The notes beneath the pieces are model-generated. The model had not been told where the DNA came from. It did not search any database and saw nothing but the letters and a program-made list of their open reading frames with translations. From positions 558,001-622,000 of the forward strand of contig NZ_CP036250.1 in the NCBI RefSeq assembly GCF_004300825.1: a stretch of DNA of 64,000 nt, read 5' to 3'. Below are positions 1 to 7,642 of this stretch, piece by piece. A program made the translations under genes and the position numbers. Within the stretch, counting starts at the first letter, position 1. Each line of letters begins with the position of its first letter. This stretch comes from Egicoccus halophilus (GTDB lineage Bacteria > Actinomycetota > Nitriliruptoria > Nitriliruptorales > Nitriliruptoraceae).

Positions 1-308
1 TGAACCGCGCGCCGCGCACACCCCGACAGCGGGCGGAGCTGACCACGTCGATCGCGACTCTGCTCGCGGCGTCCGCGGACGCTGGTGGCGACCGACTGGC
101 CAACCCGCTGTACCTGCCGAGCCGCAAGGTCGACGAGGCGCTGCGTGACGGGGTCGGGCTTCCCGCACCACTGCCGGCACTGGTCGCGCGAGCCGTGCAG
201 GCGGTGCTCGACCGCGCCGCCGCTCCTGCGGAGCCGGTCGAACCGGAACCCGTGCCGATCGCGCCCGGCAGCCTGTCGGCGTTCTCCGGGCCGGAGCCGA
301 CCCCGTGA
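1..308 (+). CDS. C-terminal fragment of an unidentified Tad-locus protein (5'-truncated)
   Basis: An open frame enters from the left edge and ends at the TGA at 306-308, giving about 101 residues. The stop overlaps the GTG start of tadA by 3 bases, so the genes are translationally coupled. The visible part has a segment reading LPSRKVDEALRDGVGLPAPL followed by a short amphipathic helix and a Pro/Glu-rich tail. This weakly resembles the C-terminus of TadZ/CpaE-type ATPases, which often precede tadA in actinobacteria, but no catalytic motif lies inside the window. The identity is an inference from position; the reading frame itself is well supported by codon use and by the overlap. Confidence 0.55.
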   Translation, partial: NRAPRTPRQRAELTTSIATLLAASADAGGDRLANPLYLPSRKVDEALRDGVGLPAPLPALVARAVQAVLDRAAAPAEPVEPEPVPIAPGSLSAFSGPEPTP

Positions 309-1648
309 GCCGCACAGAGGTGGCGTCCCGGCCGGCCTTCGACTCGCCCCTGATCGAGATCGAGCGGCAGGTCCTGCGACGCGCGAAGGACGAGACCCTC
401 GACCTCGAGGGTGCCGACGCGACCGGCCGGGTGCGCGCCCTGGTCGCCGACGAGGTGTCTCGCTGGCGGTCGGACTACCAGCACGGGCTGCGGGACTTCG
501 ACCTGCCCGATCCCGACCTGGTGGCACAGCGGGTCGAACGCAACCTGCTCGGGTACGGCCCGCTCGAGTCGCTCCTGGACGACGACGACGTCTGGGAGAT
601 CATGATCAACGCCCCCGACGAGATCTTCGTCAAGCGGCACCTCGGCGTGTCCGGCTACCACGACGACGCGTTCCACGACGACGAGCACGTCACCCGGACC
701 CTCACCAAGCTGCTCGACGACGCCTCGCAGTCGCACCGCAAGCTGGACGCCTCCGAGGGGCTGCAGGACGCGCAACTCGACTCGGGTGCCCGACTGCACA
801 TCGTCCACCGCGACGTCGGTCGTGGTGGCCACCTGTTGGTCAACATCCGCAAGTTCACCGGGGTCGCCATCCGCTCGCTCGACGAGCTCGTCGAGCGGGG
901 TTCGCTGACGCCGGCGGTCGCGGCGTTCCTGCGGGCTGCCGCTCGGGCCACGCTCTCGATGGTGTTCGCGGGCCCACCGGGCTCGGGCAAGACGACGCTG
1001 TTGTCGTGCTGCACGGCCGAGCTCGACCCCCGCCTGCGGGTGGTGACGGCCGAGGAAGTGTTCGAGGTCGACGTTCCGTTGCCCAACGTCGCCTCGATGC
1101 AGACCCGGGCCGCACGACCCGATCGCCCCGCGGTGGACCTGCGCCGGCTCGTCGCCGGCTTCCTGCGCATGGCGCCGGACGTGGCGATCGTCGGGGAGGT
1201 GCGCGACCGCGAGGCGTTGCCGCTGCTGCTCACCCTGTCCTCGGGGGTCAAGGGCTACACCACCATCCACGCCGGCTCGGCACGACAGGCACTCTCGCGG
1301 CTGCGCTTCATCAGCCAGCTGGCCGACACGCGCTCAGAGCTGCCGATGCTCGCGTTGACCTCGCTGGTCACCGAGGCGGTCGACGTGGTCGTGCACTGCG
1401 CCCGCGTCGACGGCCGACCGCGGGTGGAGGAGATCGTCGCCGTCGAGGAGCTGCAGACCGGCGACGCGGCCGGTCGGTTCACCGTCACGGAGCTCTTCCG
1501 CCGCAGCGGGCCGGACGGGACGCTGACGTGGTCGGGGAACCTGCCGGTGCGGTGCGCGCTGGCCCTGGACGCGGCCGGCTACGACGTGCGCACCCTGCTC
1601 GAGGACGGTGCCGGCTGCGCGACCGAGGGGCCGGGAGGCGCGACGTGA
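305..1648 (+). CDS. tadA: TadA/CpaF-type pilus assembly ATPase
   Basis: Secretion ATPase of the VirB11/CpaF family (447 residues), the cytoplasmic hexameric motor that powers Flp pilus assembly. The Walker A motif GPPGSGKTT lies at about residues 223-231. It is followed by the Asp box around VVTAEEVFEVD, the Walker B-like segment APDVAIVGEVRDRE and the His-box region GYTTIHAGSARQALSRLRF, all in family order. The N-terminal domain contains the typical LLGYGPLESLLDDDDVWEIMI stretch. The GTG start overlaps the preceding stop, and the 3' end overlaps tadB by 4 bases. Length is normal for the family. Together with tadB and tadC this identifies the locus as Tad/Flp rather than a type II secretion or conjugation system. 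Confidence 0.93.
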   Translation: MSRTEVASRPAFDSPLIEIERQVLRRAKDETLDLEGADATGRVRALVADEVSRWRSDYQHGLRDFDLPDPDLVAQRVERNLLGYGPLESLLDDDDVWEIMINAPDEIFVKRHLGVSGYHDDAFHDDEHVTRTLTKLLDDASQSHRKLDASEGLQDAQLDSGARLHIVHRDVGRGGHLLVNIRKFTGVAIRSLDELVERGSLTPAVAAFLRAAARATLSMVFAGPPGSGKTTLLSCCTAELDPRLRVVTAEEVFEVDVPLPNVASMQTRAARPDRPAVDLRRLVAGFLRMAPDVAIVGEVRDREALPLLLTLSSGVKGYTTIHAGSARQALSRLRFISQLADTRSELPMLALTSLVTEAVDVVVHCARVDGRPRVEEIVAVEELQTGDAAGRFTVTELFRRSGPDGTLTWSGNLPVRCALALDAAGYDVRTLLEDGAGCATEGPGGAT

Positions 1649-2565
1649 GTGAGGGCACCGTGGCGCTGGTGCTCGCGGTCGTGGCTGGCTACGGGGCCTT
1701 CCTGCTCTACACGGCGCTCGCGCTCGGCTGGCGCGGGCTCGGACTCGGTCCCTCACCCCTGGGGCGACGGCGACGCACCGGCCGCCTCCGGGAGTTCCTC
1801 GTGCAGGCCGGCCTCGAACGCCTCCGGCCCGTCGAACTGGCCGCCGTCATGGTCGTGCTGTTCGGCGTCGCCGCCGCGCTGGGCTGGGCGGTCTACGGCG
1901 GGCGGCTCGTGCCGGTGGCCGTCGGTGCCATCGCGGCGTCGGTTCCCGTCTGGTCGGCCCGTGCCCGCCGCCAGGCGCGCCGGGAACTCGCGCGTGAGGC
2001 ATGGCCACGACTCATCGAGGAGATCCGGCTGCACGCGGTGACGCTGGGGCGGTCGATCCCCCAGTCGCTGTTGACCGTCGGGATGCGTGGGCCGCAGGAG
2101 TTCCGGCCGGCGTTCGCGGCCGCCCAACGCGAGTGGCAGATCTCGACCGACTTCGAGCGCACCCTCGACGTGCTGCGGACCCGGCTCGCCGACCCGACCG
2201 CGGACGCCGTCTGCGAGACGCTGCTCATCGCCCACGACGTCGGTGGCACCGACGTCGACCGACGGCTGCGTGCCCTGGTGGCCGACCGCGTGCAGGACCT
2301 GCAGGGCCGCAAGGACGCTCGCGCCAAGCAGGCGGGCGTCCGCTTCGCCCGCCTGTTCGTGCTGGTGGTGCCGTTGGGCATGGCCTTCGTCGGCCTGTCC
2401 ATCGGTGACGGCCGCGCCGCGTATGCCAGTGACGCCGGACAGGCACTCGTTCTGCTCGCCTTCGCGATGATCGCGGGCTGCTGGGCGTGGGCCGGGCAGT
2501 TGTTGCGTCTGCCCGACGAACAGCGGGTCTTCGTCGGCGTCGCGGTCGAGGAACCAGGCCGATGA
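1645..2565 (+). CDS. tadB: TadB-type pilus assembly inner-membrane protein
   Basis: Type II secretion F-domain membrane protein of the TadB kind, 306 residues from the GTG at 1645 that overlaps the tadA stop (GTGA). A hydrophobic helix occupies about residues 3-25 and a second region about 55-92. The cytoplasmic T2SF domain (about 110-235) has the pattern WPRLIEEIRLHAVTLGRSIPQSL, and two C-terminal helices follow (RLFVLVVPLGMAFVGLSI and QALVLLAFAMIAGCWAWAG). TadB pairs with TadC as the membrane platform on which the TadA ATPase acts. The frame stays open upstream of 1645, but that upstream part only shadows tadA; codon usage switches to this frame at the overlap. Confidence 0.88.
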   Translation: MSEGTVALVLAVVAGYGAFLLYTALALGWRGLGLGPSPLGRRRRTGRLREFLVQAGLERLRPVELAAVMVVLFGVAAALGWAVYGGRLVPVAVGAIAASVPVWSARARRQARRELAREAWPRLIEEIRLHAVTLGRSIPQSLLTVGMRGPQEFRPAFAAAQREWQISTDFERTLDVLRTRLADPTADAVCETLLIAHDVGGTDVDRRLRALVADRVQDLQGRKDARAKQAGVRFARLFVLVVPLGMAFVGLSIGDGRAAYASDAGQALVLLAFAMIAGCWAWAGQLLRLPDEQRVFVGVAVEEPGR

Positions 2566-3467
2566 CCGGGCTGGTGCTCCTCTCCGGGCTGGCCCTGTGG
2601 GTGGGCCTGGCGATGCTGTTCGCCGAGTTGCGGTGGTTCTCCCGCCCGACCCTGGTCGCCCGGCTCGGCCCGTACGTCCCCGGCGGCATGCGCGCGCAGC
2701 GCTGGTCGGGCGTGCTGTCGGCGGAGACCTTCCGGGAAGCCATCGGCCCGGCAGCCCGCCGCGTCGGCGAGGTCTCCTCCCGGCTGTTCGGGGTCAGCGA
2801 GGAACTCGAGCGCAAGCTGCGGCGTGTCCACGCCGACATGGACGCGACCGAGTTCCGGGTCCGTCAGGTCGGCTGGTCGCTGGCGACGCTGCTCGTGGGT
2901 GGCCTGCTGAGCGTCCTCGTCCGGCCACCGGCACCCGTGGCGGTGCTGTTCTGCCTCGGCGGGATGCTGCTCGCCTTCCTGGTGCTCGAACAGCAGATCG
3001 GCGCCGCCTCCAACCGTTGGAAGCGCTCGCTGCACCTCGAGCTGCCGGTCGTCGCCGAACAGGTCGCCATGCTGTTGGCGGCGGGATACTCGCTCGGTGG
3101 CGCGCTCGACCGTGTCGCTCGCCGCGGCCAGGGAACCGCGTCCAGGGACCTGCGTCGGGTGCTCGGCCGCGTCCGCCAGGGCCTCAGCGAGGAGCAGGCG
3201 CTGCAGGAGTGGGCCGAGCTGGCCGACGTCGCGTCCGTCGACCGTCTGGTCGCGGTCCTGGCCCTCAACCGCGAGGCGAGCGATCTCGGCCGCCTCATCG
3301 CCGAGGAGGCGCGTGCCATCCGTCAGGACGTGCAGCGCGACCTGGTGGAGCGGCTCGAGCGGCGCGGGCAGCAGGTCTGGATCCCGGTGACGGTCGCGAC
3401 GCTGCTCCCCGGCGTGCTGTTCATCGCCATCCCGTTCACCCGCGCGCTGGACGGGTTCCTGCGATGA
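2562..3467 (+). CDS. tadC: TadC-type pilus assembly inner-membrane protein
   Basis: Second T2SF-domain platform protein of the Tad system, 301 residues from the ATG at 2562 that overlaps the tadB stop (ATGA). N-terminal helix at about residues 2-22 (LVLLSGLALWVGLAMLFAEL), central helices at about 105-150, then the cytoplasmic T2SF domain with LHLELPVVAEQVAMLLAAGYSLGGAL at about 155-180. A C-terminal helix near WIPVTVATLLPGVLFIAIPF follows. Length and architecture are those of actinobacterial TadC. The start was chosen at the overlap; an upstream in-frame extension would only encode Arg-rich shadow sequence over tadB. Confidence 0.88.
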   Translation: MTGLVLLSGLALWVGLAMLFAELRWFSRPTLVARLGPYVPGGMRAQRWSGVLSAETFREAIGPAARRVGEVSSRLFGVSEELERKLRRVHADMDATEFRVRQVGWSLATLLVGGLLSVLVRPPAPVAVLFCLGGMLLAFLVLEQQIGAASNRWKRSLHLELPVVAEQVAMLLAAGYSLGGALDRVARRGQGTASRDLRRVLGRVRQGLSEEQALQEWAELADVASVDRLVAVLALNREASDLGRLIAEEARAIRQDVQRDLVERLERRGQQVWIPVTVATLLPGVLFIAIPFTRALDGFLR

Positions 3468-3597
3468 GCGACACCCGGGGACGGCGCCTTCCGCGCCGGT
3501 GCACGCGCAGTTTTCCACCGCCCGGAGAAATTGTGCGTGCGCAACGAGCGCTTTTCGGGCACCATGCTCCAGAACTAGACCGAACGGGGGATTCCAG

Positions 3598-3780
3598 ATG
3601 GTGGTGTACGTACGGCAGACGTTGGCGCGGCTCGCGGACGAGGCAGGCGAGGGCGTCATCTCGGCGGCCATCGTGGTGCTCATCATGGCGCTGCTCGGCG
3701 CCGCGATGTGGGCGGCCTTCAACGGCATCTTCACCAGCGCCACCAACGAGATCCAGACCACCGTGGAGTCGATCGGCTGA
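3598..3780 (+). CDS. Flp-like pilin subunit
   Basis: Short secreted subunit of 60 residues starting at the ATG at 3598, preceded by a purine-rich GGGGGATT. It has a hydrophilic N-terminus, then a glutamate-containing segment EAGEGVISAAIVVLIMALLGAA in which a roughly 20-residue hydrophobic helix follows the Gly-Glu-Gly, and a short C-terminus. This is the layout of Flp/Fap-type pilins processed by a TadV-like prepilin peptidase. The 130-base gap to tadC is the only real gap in the operon, as expected if the pilin has its own promoter or higher expression. The processing site is an inference; no peptidase gene is visible here. Confidence 0.78.
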   Translation: MVVYVRQTLARLADEAGEGVISAAIVVLIMALLGAAMWAAFNGIFTSATNEIQTTVESIG

Positions 3781-3811
3781 CACCGGCGTGCCCCGTACCG
3801 GTGTGCGGACG

Positions 3812-4171
3812 GTGACCGAGCAGGGCAGCAGCCCCATCGGTGCCGTCTTCGGGGTCGGCATCTTCCTCGCGTTCCTGCTGCTGGCCACGCAGACGCTGCT
3901 GCACCTGTACGCCACCTCGATCGTCTCCAGCGCCACGTTCGACGCGGCGCGACGGGCGGCGGCCGAGGACGGACTCGGCTGCGACGAGGTGCCGGCGCAG
4001 GTGCGGGCACGCCTGGGGTCGCACGGCGCTGCGGCACGGGTGACGTGCACGGACGACGGTGAGCAGTTGCACGTCGCGGTCACCGCCGATTCGCCGGCGT
4101 CGCTGCTGCGGGTCGTCGACGCCCGTGGCATCTCTCGGACCGCGACGGTGCGGGTGGAGCGGGTCCGGTGA
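3812..4171 (+). CDS. TadE-like pseudopilin/pilus assembly protein
   Basis: Membrane-anchored protein of about 119 residues with a short N-terminus, one hydrophobic helix (GAVFGVGIFLAFLLLATQTLLHLYA, about residues 8-32) and an extracytoplasmic domain with two cysteines (GCDEV and VTCTDD) that could form a disulphide. This matches small TadE-family minor pseudopilins. GTG codons at 3788, 3803 and 3812 are all possible starts with no convincing ribosome-binding site; 3812 leaves the most typical leader before the helix. The end overlaps the next gene by 4 bases (GTGA), so the three small genes are coupled. Confidence 0.7.
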   Translation: MTEQGSSPIGAVFGVGIFLAFLLLATQTLLHLYATSIVSSATFDAARRAAAEDGLGCDEVPAQVRARLGSHGAAARVTCTDDGEQLHVAVTADSPASLLRVVDARGISRTATVRVERVR

Positions 4172-4632
4172 TCGCGTCGCACCGATCGGGTGAAGCCGGC
4201 TTCGTGGCCGGGCTGGAGTCGCTGGCCTTCGGGGTGCTGGTCTTCGTGCTCGGGACGCTCGCCGTCGTCAATGCCTGGGCCGTCATCGACGCGAAGTTCG
4301 CCACCAGCGCTGCTGCCCGCGAGGCCGTACGCGCCGCGGTCGAGAGCCCCGACGCCGGCGCTCAGCCGGCACGAGCCGAGGCGGCGGCGCGGGCCGCCCT
4401 CGCTGGGCACGGTCTCGAGCATCCCGCCCAGATCGTGCCCGTCGTGGTCGGACTGGCCCGCTGTCAGGAGGTCGCCTACCGGGTGCGTACCGAGGTGCCC
4501 GCGCTCCTCCTGCCGGGCATCACCGCGCGCGTGCGGCCCTTCGTCGTCAGCAGCGAACACCGCGAGGTCGTCGACCCGTACCGGTCGGGCCTGGCCGTCA
4601 CCCAGGGGGAGGCACCGGCCTGTGGCTTCTGA
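4168..4632 (+). CDS. TadE/TadG-like protein
   Basis: A 154-residue protein with a Gly-Glu-rich leader (HRSGEAGFVAGLESLAF), one hydrophobic helix at about residues 17-40 and an Ala-rich extracytoplasmic domain. The sequence around the helix (FATSAAAREAVRAAVES) resembles the TadE signature in which a helix is followed by small and basic residues. The GTG at 4168 overlaps the preceding stop. A role as a minor pseudopilin or assembly factor of the Flp pilus is inferred from position and topology; the exact subfamily is not clear. Confidence 0.7.
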   Translation: MIASHRSGEAGFVAGLESLAFGVLVFVLGTLAVVNAWAVIDAKFATSAAAREAVRAAVESPDAGAQPARAEAAARAALAGHGLEHPAQIVPVVVGLARCQEVAYRVRTEVPALLLPGITARVRPFVVSSEHREVVDPYRSGLAVTQGEAPACGF

Positions 4633-5098
4633 CCCCCGTCCGCCTGCCGACGCTACCGAGCCGGCCACGGCGCGGCTGCGCGCCGAGGACGGGAACACAC
4701 TCGTCCTCATGCCGGCGGCCGTGCTCGTCCTCCTGGTCCTCGCGGCGATCGCCTTCGACGGTGCCGCGGTCTACCTCCAGCAGCGGCGTCTGGCCGACCT
4801 CGCCGCCAGCCTCGCCAACGACGTCGTCGCCGGACTCGACCCGGCCTCGTTGTACGACACCGTCCGCGATCCCGACATCGATCCCGGTCGGGCCGCCGAC
4901 CTCGCCCACGCCCGTCTGGCGGCCTTCGGCCGCGACCGGACGCTGCAGGACGTCCACTGCACGCCGGCGGTCGACGGCAGCCAGGTGACCGTCAGCTGCG
5001 AGGCCGTCGTCCGGGCCACCTTCGGGCGGGCCCTGGCGCCCGACCGCGGCACCTACCGCGTCCGCGCCGTCGAGTCCGCCCGCGCCGCCGTCAGCTGA
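4622..5098 (+). CDS. Tad-locus pseudopilin-like secreted protein
   Basis: A 158-residue protein from the GTG at 4622, overlapping the preceding gene by 11 bases. After a hydrophilic N-terminus comes the segment EDGNTLVLMPAAVLVLLVLAAIAFDGAAVYLQQRRLADLAASLANDVV in family order: a prepilin-like helix followed by the 'L..R.LADLAAS.AND' pattern typical of TadE/TadG-neighbourhood proteins of actinobacteria. Two later cysteines (VHCTPA and VSCEAV) may pair outside the membrane. It is the last gene of the operon; a GC hairpin starts right after its stop. The protein is probably membrane-anchored and exported, though the exact function is unknown. Confidence 0.7.
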   Translation: MASDPRPPADATEPATARLRAEDGNTLVLMPAAVLVLLVLAAIAFDGAAVYLQQRRLADLAASLANDVVAGLDPASLYDTVRDPDIDPGRAADLAHARLAAFGRDRTLQDVHCTPAVDGSQVTVSCEAVVRATFGRALAPDRGTYRVRAVESARAAVS

Positions 5099-5118
5099 GG
5101 CCGCCGCGGGCGGCGGCC
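5099..5118 (+). terminator. GC hairpin after the Tad operon
   Basis: A perfect 9-bp inverted repeat (GGCCGCCGC and its complement, 2 nt apart) begins one base after the last Tad stop codon. There is no T-run, so it is a stem-type terminator at best, as is common in G+C-rich actinobacteria. Confidence 0.5.
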
Positions 5119-5169
5119 ACGGCCGGCGCACCGGTCGTGCTCGGGCTGCCACAGACCACCCGCCGCCTG

Positions 5170-5208
5170 ACGTAAGGGTTGTCATGTCGAACGTGACTTA
5201 CGTAGCGT
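5170..5208 (+). promoter_or_regulatory. Promoter with overlapping inverted-repeat operator upstream of the CGNR gene
   Basis: TTGTCA (5179-5184) and TAGCGT (5203-5208) are separated by 18 nt and form a good sigma-70-type promoter. The inverted repeat ACGTAAG (5170-5176) / CTTACGT (5197-5203) flanks the -35 box, and its right arm touches the -10. A dimeric repressor bound there would block polymerase. Autoregulation by the CGNR protein encoded immediately downstream is the natural guess. Confidence 0.6.
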
Positions 5209-5238
5209 GGCGTCACCCGACCCGACCCGGACCCCGCC

Positions 5239-5772
5239 TTGCGATTCGACCGCTACGACAACCGTGCCGCGCAGGTCGCGGCCGCGCTCGTCACTGCCGC
5301 CCACGATGGGCTCACCCCTGACGGGCTGGCCGCGGTCGTCGACGACTTCGACCTGCCCGTCGTCGTCACCGAGACCGACGTCGCACCGGCCGCCGAACTG
5401 GCCGCCGAACTCGACCCGCTGTTCGGCGCGGATGCCGACGCCACCGTCGCGGCGGTCGACGCCCGACTCGCCGCCCTCGACGTCCGTCCGCGGCTGACCA
5501 CCCACGACGGGCGCGACCCGCACCTGCACTTCGAGCCCGACGGGGCCGACACCGTCACGCGCCTGCGCGTCAACTGCCTGATGGGCATCGCCGCGGTGGT
5601 CGCCGACGCCGGCCCGGGGCGCCTCGGCCGCTGCGGCGCCGCCCACTGCGAGGTCGTCTACGTCGACGTGTCGCGCAACGGACGCCGCCGGTTCTGCTCG
5701 ACCGCCTGTGCCAACCGCACCCACGTCGCCGAGCACCGCTCGCGGCGCCGCGACGCTCCGGACTCCGCGTGA
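5239..5772 (+). CDS. CGNR zinc-finger protein (putative transcription regulator)
   Basis: A 177-residue protein of the ABATE/CGNR family. The N-terminal half is an acidic Ala/Asp-rich domain; the C-terminal zinc finger begins at about residue 130 with RCGAAHCEVVYVDVSRNGRRRFCSTACANR, that is C-x4-C then C-x3-C followed by the conserved NR that names the family, and a basic tail. Such proteins are usually small DNA-binding regulators encoded beside a transporter, and this one overlaps a MATE exporter gene by 4 bases. The only start in frame is TTG at 5239, because an in-frame TAG lies at 5203; it is about 25 nt from the predicted transcription start. It likely controls its own promoter and the exporter. 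Confidence 0.82.
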   Translation: MRFDRYDNRAAQVAAALVTAAHDGLTPDGLAAVVDDFDLPVVVTETDVAPAAELAAELDPLFGADADATVAAVDARLAALDVRPRLTTHDGRDPHLHFEPDGADTVTRLRVNCLMGIAAVVADAGPGRLGRCGAAHCEVVYVDVSRNGRRRFCSTACANRTHVAEHRSRRRDAPDSA

Positions 5773-7172
5773 ACCGCTTCCGCGGAAGCGCTCCCGGCAG
5801 GGGCCGTTCCCGCGGGAGCGACGGGAGCGGCGTCGCGTCGGGCGCCGTCCCGTCCCGCCGGCAGCGGCGACGGCGCGTGCTCGGGCTCGCGATCCCGGCC
5901 GTCGCGACGCTGGTCGCCGACCCGCTGCTCGGGCTGGTCGACACCGCCGTCGTCGGCCGGCTCGGCGCCGCCGAACTCGGCGCGCTCGGGCTCGCCGTCA
6001 GCGTGCTGGGCGCCGTGTCGTGGATCTTCAACTTCCTCGTGTTCGGCACCACCTCCACCGTCGCCCGCGCCGTCGGCGCCGGCGACCCCGAGGCCGCCGG
6101 ACGCCGCGTCAGCCACGCCGTGCAGGTCGGGCTCGCGATCGGGGTCGTCGTCGGGGCGGTGCTGTTCGTCGCCGCCGGCCCGCTGCTGCGCGCGCTCGGC
6201 ACGGTCGAGGAGCTGCTGCCTCCGGCGGTCGTCTACCTGCAGGTCCGGGCCGTCGGCGTGCCGCTGCTGCTGCTCACCTACGTCGGCCACGGCGCGTTCC
6301 GTGGCGTCTCCGACACCCGCACCCCGATGGGCATCGTCGTCGCCGCCAACGTCGTCAATGCCGTGCTGACCGTGGTGCTGGTGTTCCCGGTCGGGCTCGG
6401 CATCGCCGGCGCCGCCTGGGCGACCGTGGTCGCCGAGGCGCTCACCGCCGGTGCGCTGCTGCTGCGACTGCGGCGCACCGGGCTGCCACTCATCGGGCAC
6501 GGGCGGCCCGACCGCACCCAGCTCGCCGCGCTGGTGGTCGTCAGTCGCGACCTGTTCCTGCGCACCGGTGGGCTGCTCGCCGGCCTGCTGGCCGTCACCG
6601 CCGCCGCCGGACGCACGGGCGCGGTCACCGCCGCCGGCCACCAGGTGCTCTACCAGACGTTCCTGCTGGTCTCGTTCCTGATGGACGGGTTCGCGATCGC
6701 CGCCCAGGCCATCGTCGGCACCGCGCTCGGGGCCGGACGCATCGAGGAGGCCCGCGCCTACGGCCGCGACCTCGTCCGGTGGGGCGTGGGCGGCGGTGCC
6801 GTCATCGCCGCGCTGCTGCTCGCCGGCGGCGGGGTGCTGCCGCGCCTGCTGACCGACGACCCGACCGTGCTGGCCGTCATCGCCACCGCCTGGTGGTTCG
6901 CCGCGCTCGGGCACGTGGTCAACGGTCCCGTGTTCGCGCTCGACGGGGTGCTGATGGGAGCCGAGGACTTCGCGTACCTTCGGACCTGGACGGTGCTGGC
7001 AGCACTCGTCGGCGGTCTCGGTGGGCAGCTCGTCGCCACCTTCGGTGGCGGTCTGCTCGGCCTCTGGGTCGCCGTGCAGGCGATGATGCTCGTCCGGCTC
7101 GTCTCGCTCGTGGCCCGCGTCCGCGGCACCGCCTGGACGCGTACCGGTGCCGGACTGGTCGTCGAGCCCTGA
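5769..7172 (+). CDS. MATE-family multidrug/metabolite exporter (DinF-like)
   Basis: Twelve-helix secondary transporter of 467 residues. The first helix region LGLAIPAVATLVADPLLGLVDTAVVGRLGAAELGALG (from about residue 38) is the classical MatE/DinF N-terminal signature, and a second MatE repeat starts near residue 240. Such proteins expel cationic drugs or metabolites using Na+ or H+ gradients. The GTG at 5769 overlaps the CGNR stop (GTGA), so the two are one transcription unit. An internal GTG at residue 37 would remove an Arg-rich leader that is encoded by two strong DNA palindromes; either start is possible. The substrate cannot be told from sequence. Confidence 0.88.
   Translation: MNRFRGSAPGRGRSRGSDGSGVASGAVPSRRQRRRRVLGLAIPAVATLVADPLLGLVDTAVVGRLGAAELGALGLAVSVLGAVSWIFNFLVFGTTSTVARAVGAGDPEAAGRRVSHAVQVGLAIGVVVGAVLFVAAGPLLRALGTVEELLPPAVVYLQVRAVGVPLLLLTYVGHGAFRGVSDTRTPMGIVVAANVVNAVLTVVLVFPVGLGIAGAAWATVVAEALTAGALLLRLRRTGLPLIGHGRPDRTQLAALVVVSRDLFLRTGGLLAGLLAVTAAAGRTGAVTAAGHQVLYQTFLLVSFLMDGFAIAAQAIVGTALGAGRIEEARAYGRDLVRWGVGGGAVIAALLLAGGGVLPRLLTDDPTVLAVIATAWWFAALGHVVNGPVFALDGVLMGAEDFAYLRTWTVLAALVGGLGGQLVATFGGGLLGLWVAVQAMMLVRLVSLVARVRGTAWTRTGAGLVVEP
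5775..5820 (+). repeat. Two GC palindromes in the start region of the MATE gene
   Basis: CGCTTCCGCGGAAGCG at 5775-5790 is a perfect 16-bp palindrome. A related near-palindrome, CGTTCCCGCGGGAGCG, lies at 5805-5820. Both fall in the first codons of the exporter gene and could fold in the mRNA or bind a protein. Confidence 0.6.
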
Positions 7173-7249
7173 ACCGCACCACCCCGTCGCACGATCCGGC
7201 GCCCTGCCCGGCCCCCGCGTCACCGCTCCCTCCCGTCGAAGGTCGCGTC

Positions 7250-7642
7250 ATGTCCCGCCTCCGCCCGTCGCACCTCCTCGTCGCCGCTGCCGCGTCCGTC
7301 GGCCTCGCCGCCTGCGGTGGCGCCGGCCCCGACACCACCCCGGCGGCGTCCGCCGCGGCCGCCGACTTCGCCGACGCCGACCTCGTGCTCGTCGCGGGGG
7401 ACATGTTCTACGAGGACCCGCCGGCCACCCTCGCCGCCGGCACGTACGTGATCGGCATCGACAACCAGGGCCGGGCGCCCCACGACGTCGTCCTCGACCG
7501 GGGCATCGGCCAGGTCGCCTACGCCGGTGGCGGTGAGCAGGACGCCGGCGAGATCGCGCTCGAGCCCGGCGACTACGTCGTCTACTGCTCGATCCCGGGC
7601 CACCGTTCCTCCGGCATGGAGTTCGACCTCACCGTCGAGTGA
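7250..7642 (+). CDS. Cupredoxin (plastocyanin/azurin-like) lipoprotein
   Basis: A 130-residue exported copper protein. The N-terminus is a lipoprotein signal with lipobox LAAC, lipidated Cys at residue 22. The fold ends with the type-1 copper motif: His78 (in APHDVV) and the cluster C113-SIP-G-H118-RSSG-M123, i.e. the His-Cys-His-Met ligand set of blue copper proteins. It probably carries electrons on the outer face of the membrane, for instance between a bc complex and an oxidase, but no redox partner is adjacent. It stands alone between the MATE gene and a gene-poor stretch. The ATG at 7250 is the only start giving a proper signal peptide. Confidence 0.88.
   Translation: MSRLRPSHLLVAAAASVGLAACGGAGPDTTPAASAAAADFADADLVLVAGDMFYEDPPATLAAGTYVIGIDNQGRAPHDVVLDRGIGQVAYAGGGEQDAGEIALEPGDYVVYCSIPGHRSSGMEFDLTVE

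Noticed and set aside
85-1644. N-terminal part of a frame running into tadB
   Set aside because: It overlaps all of tadA in another frame with Arg/Pro-rich translation; the real tadB begins at the GTGA overlap at 1645.
3464-3811. ATGA overlap after tadC as a start for a small protein running through the pilin gene into the TadE-like frame
   Set aside because: The product up to the pilin is Arg/Pro-rich and would overlap the whole pilin gene; separate starts for pilin and TadE-like protein are more likely.
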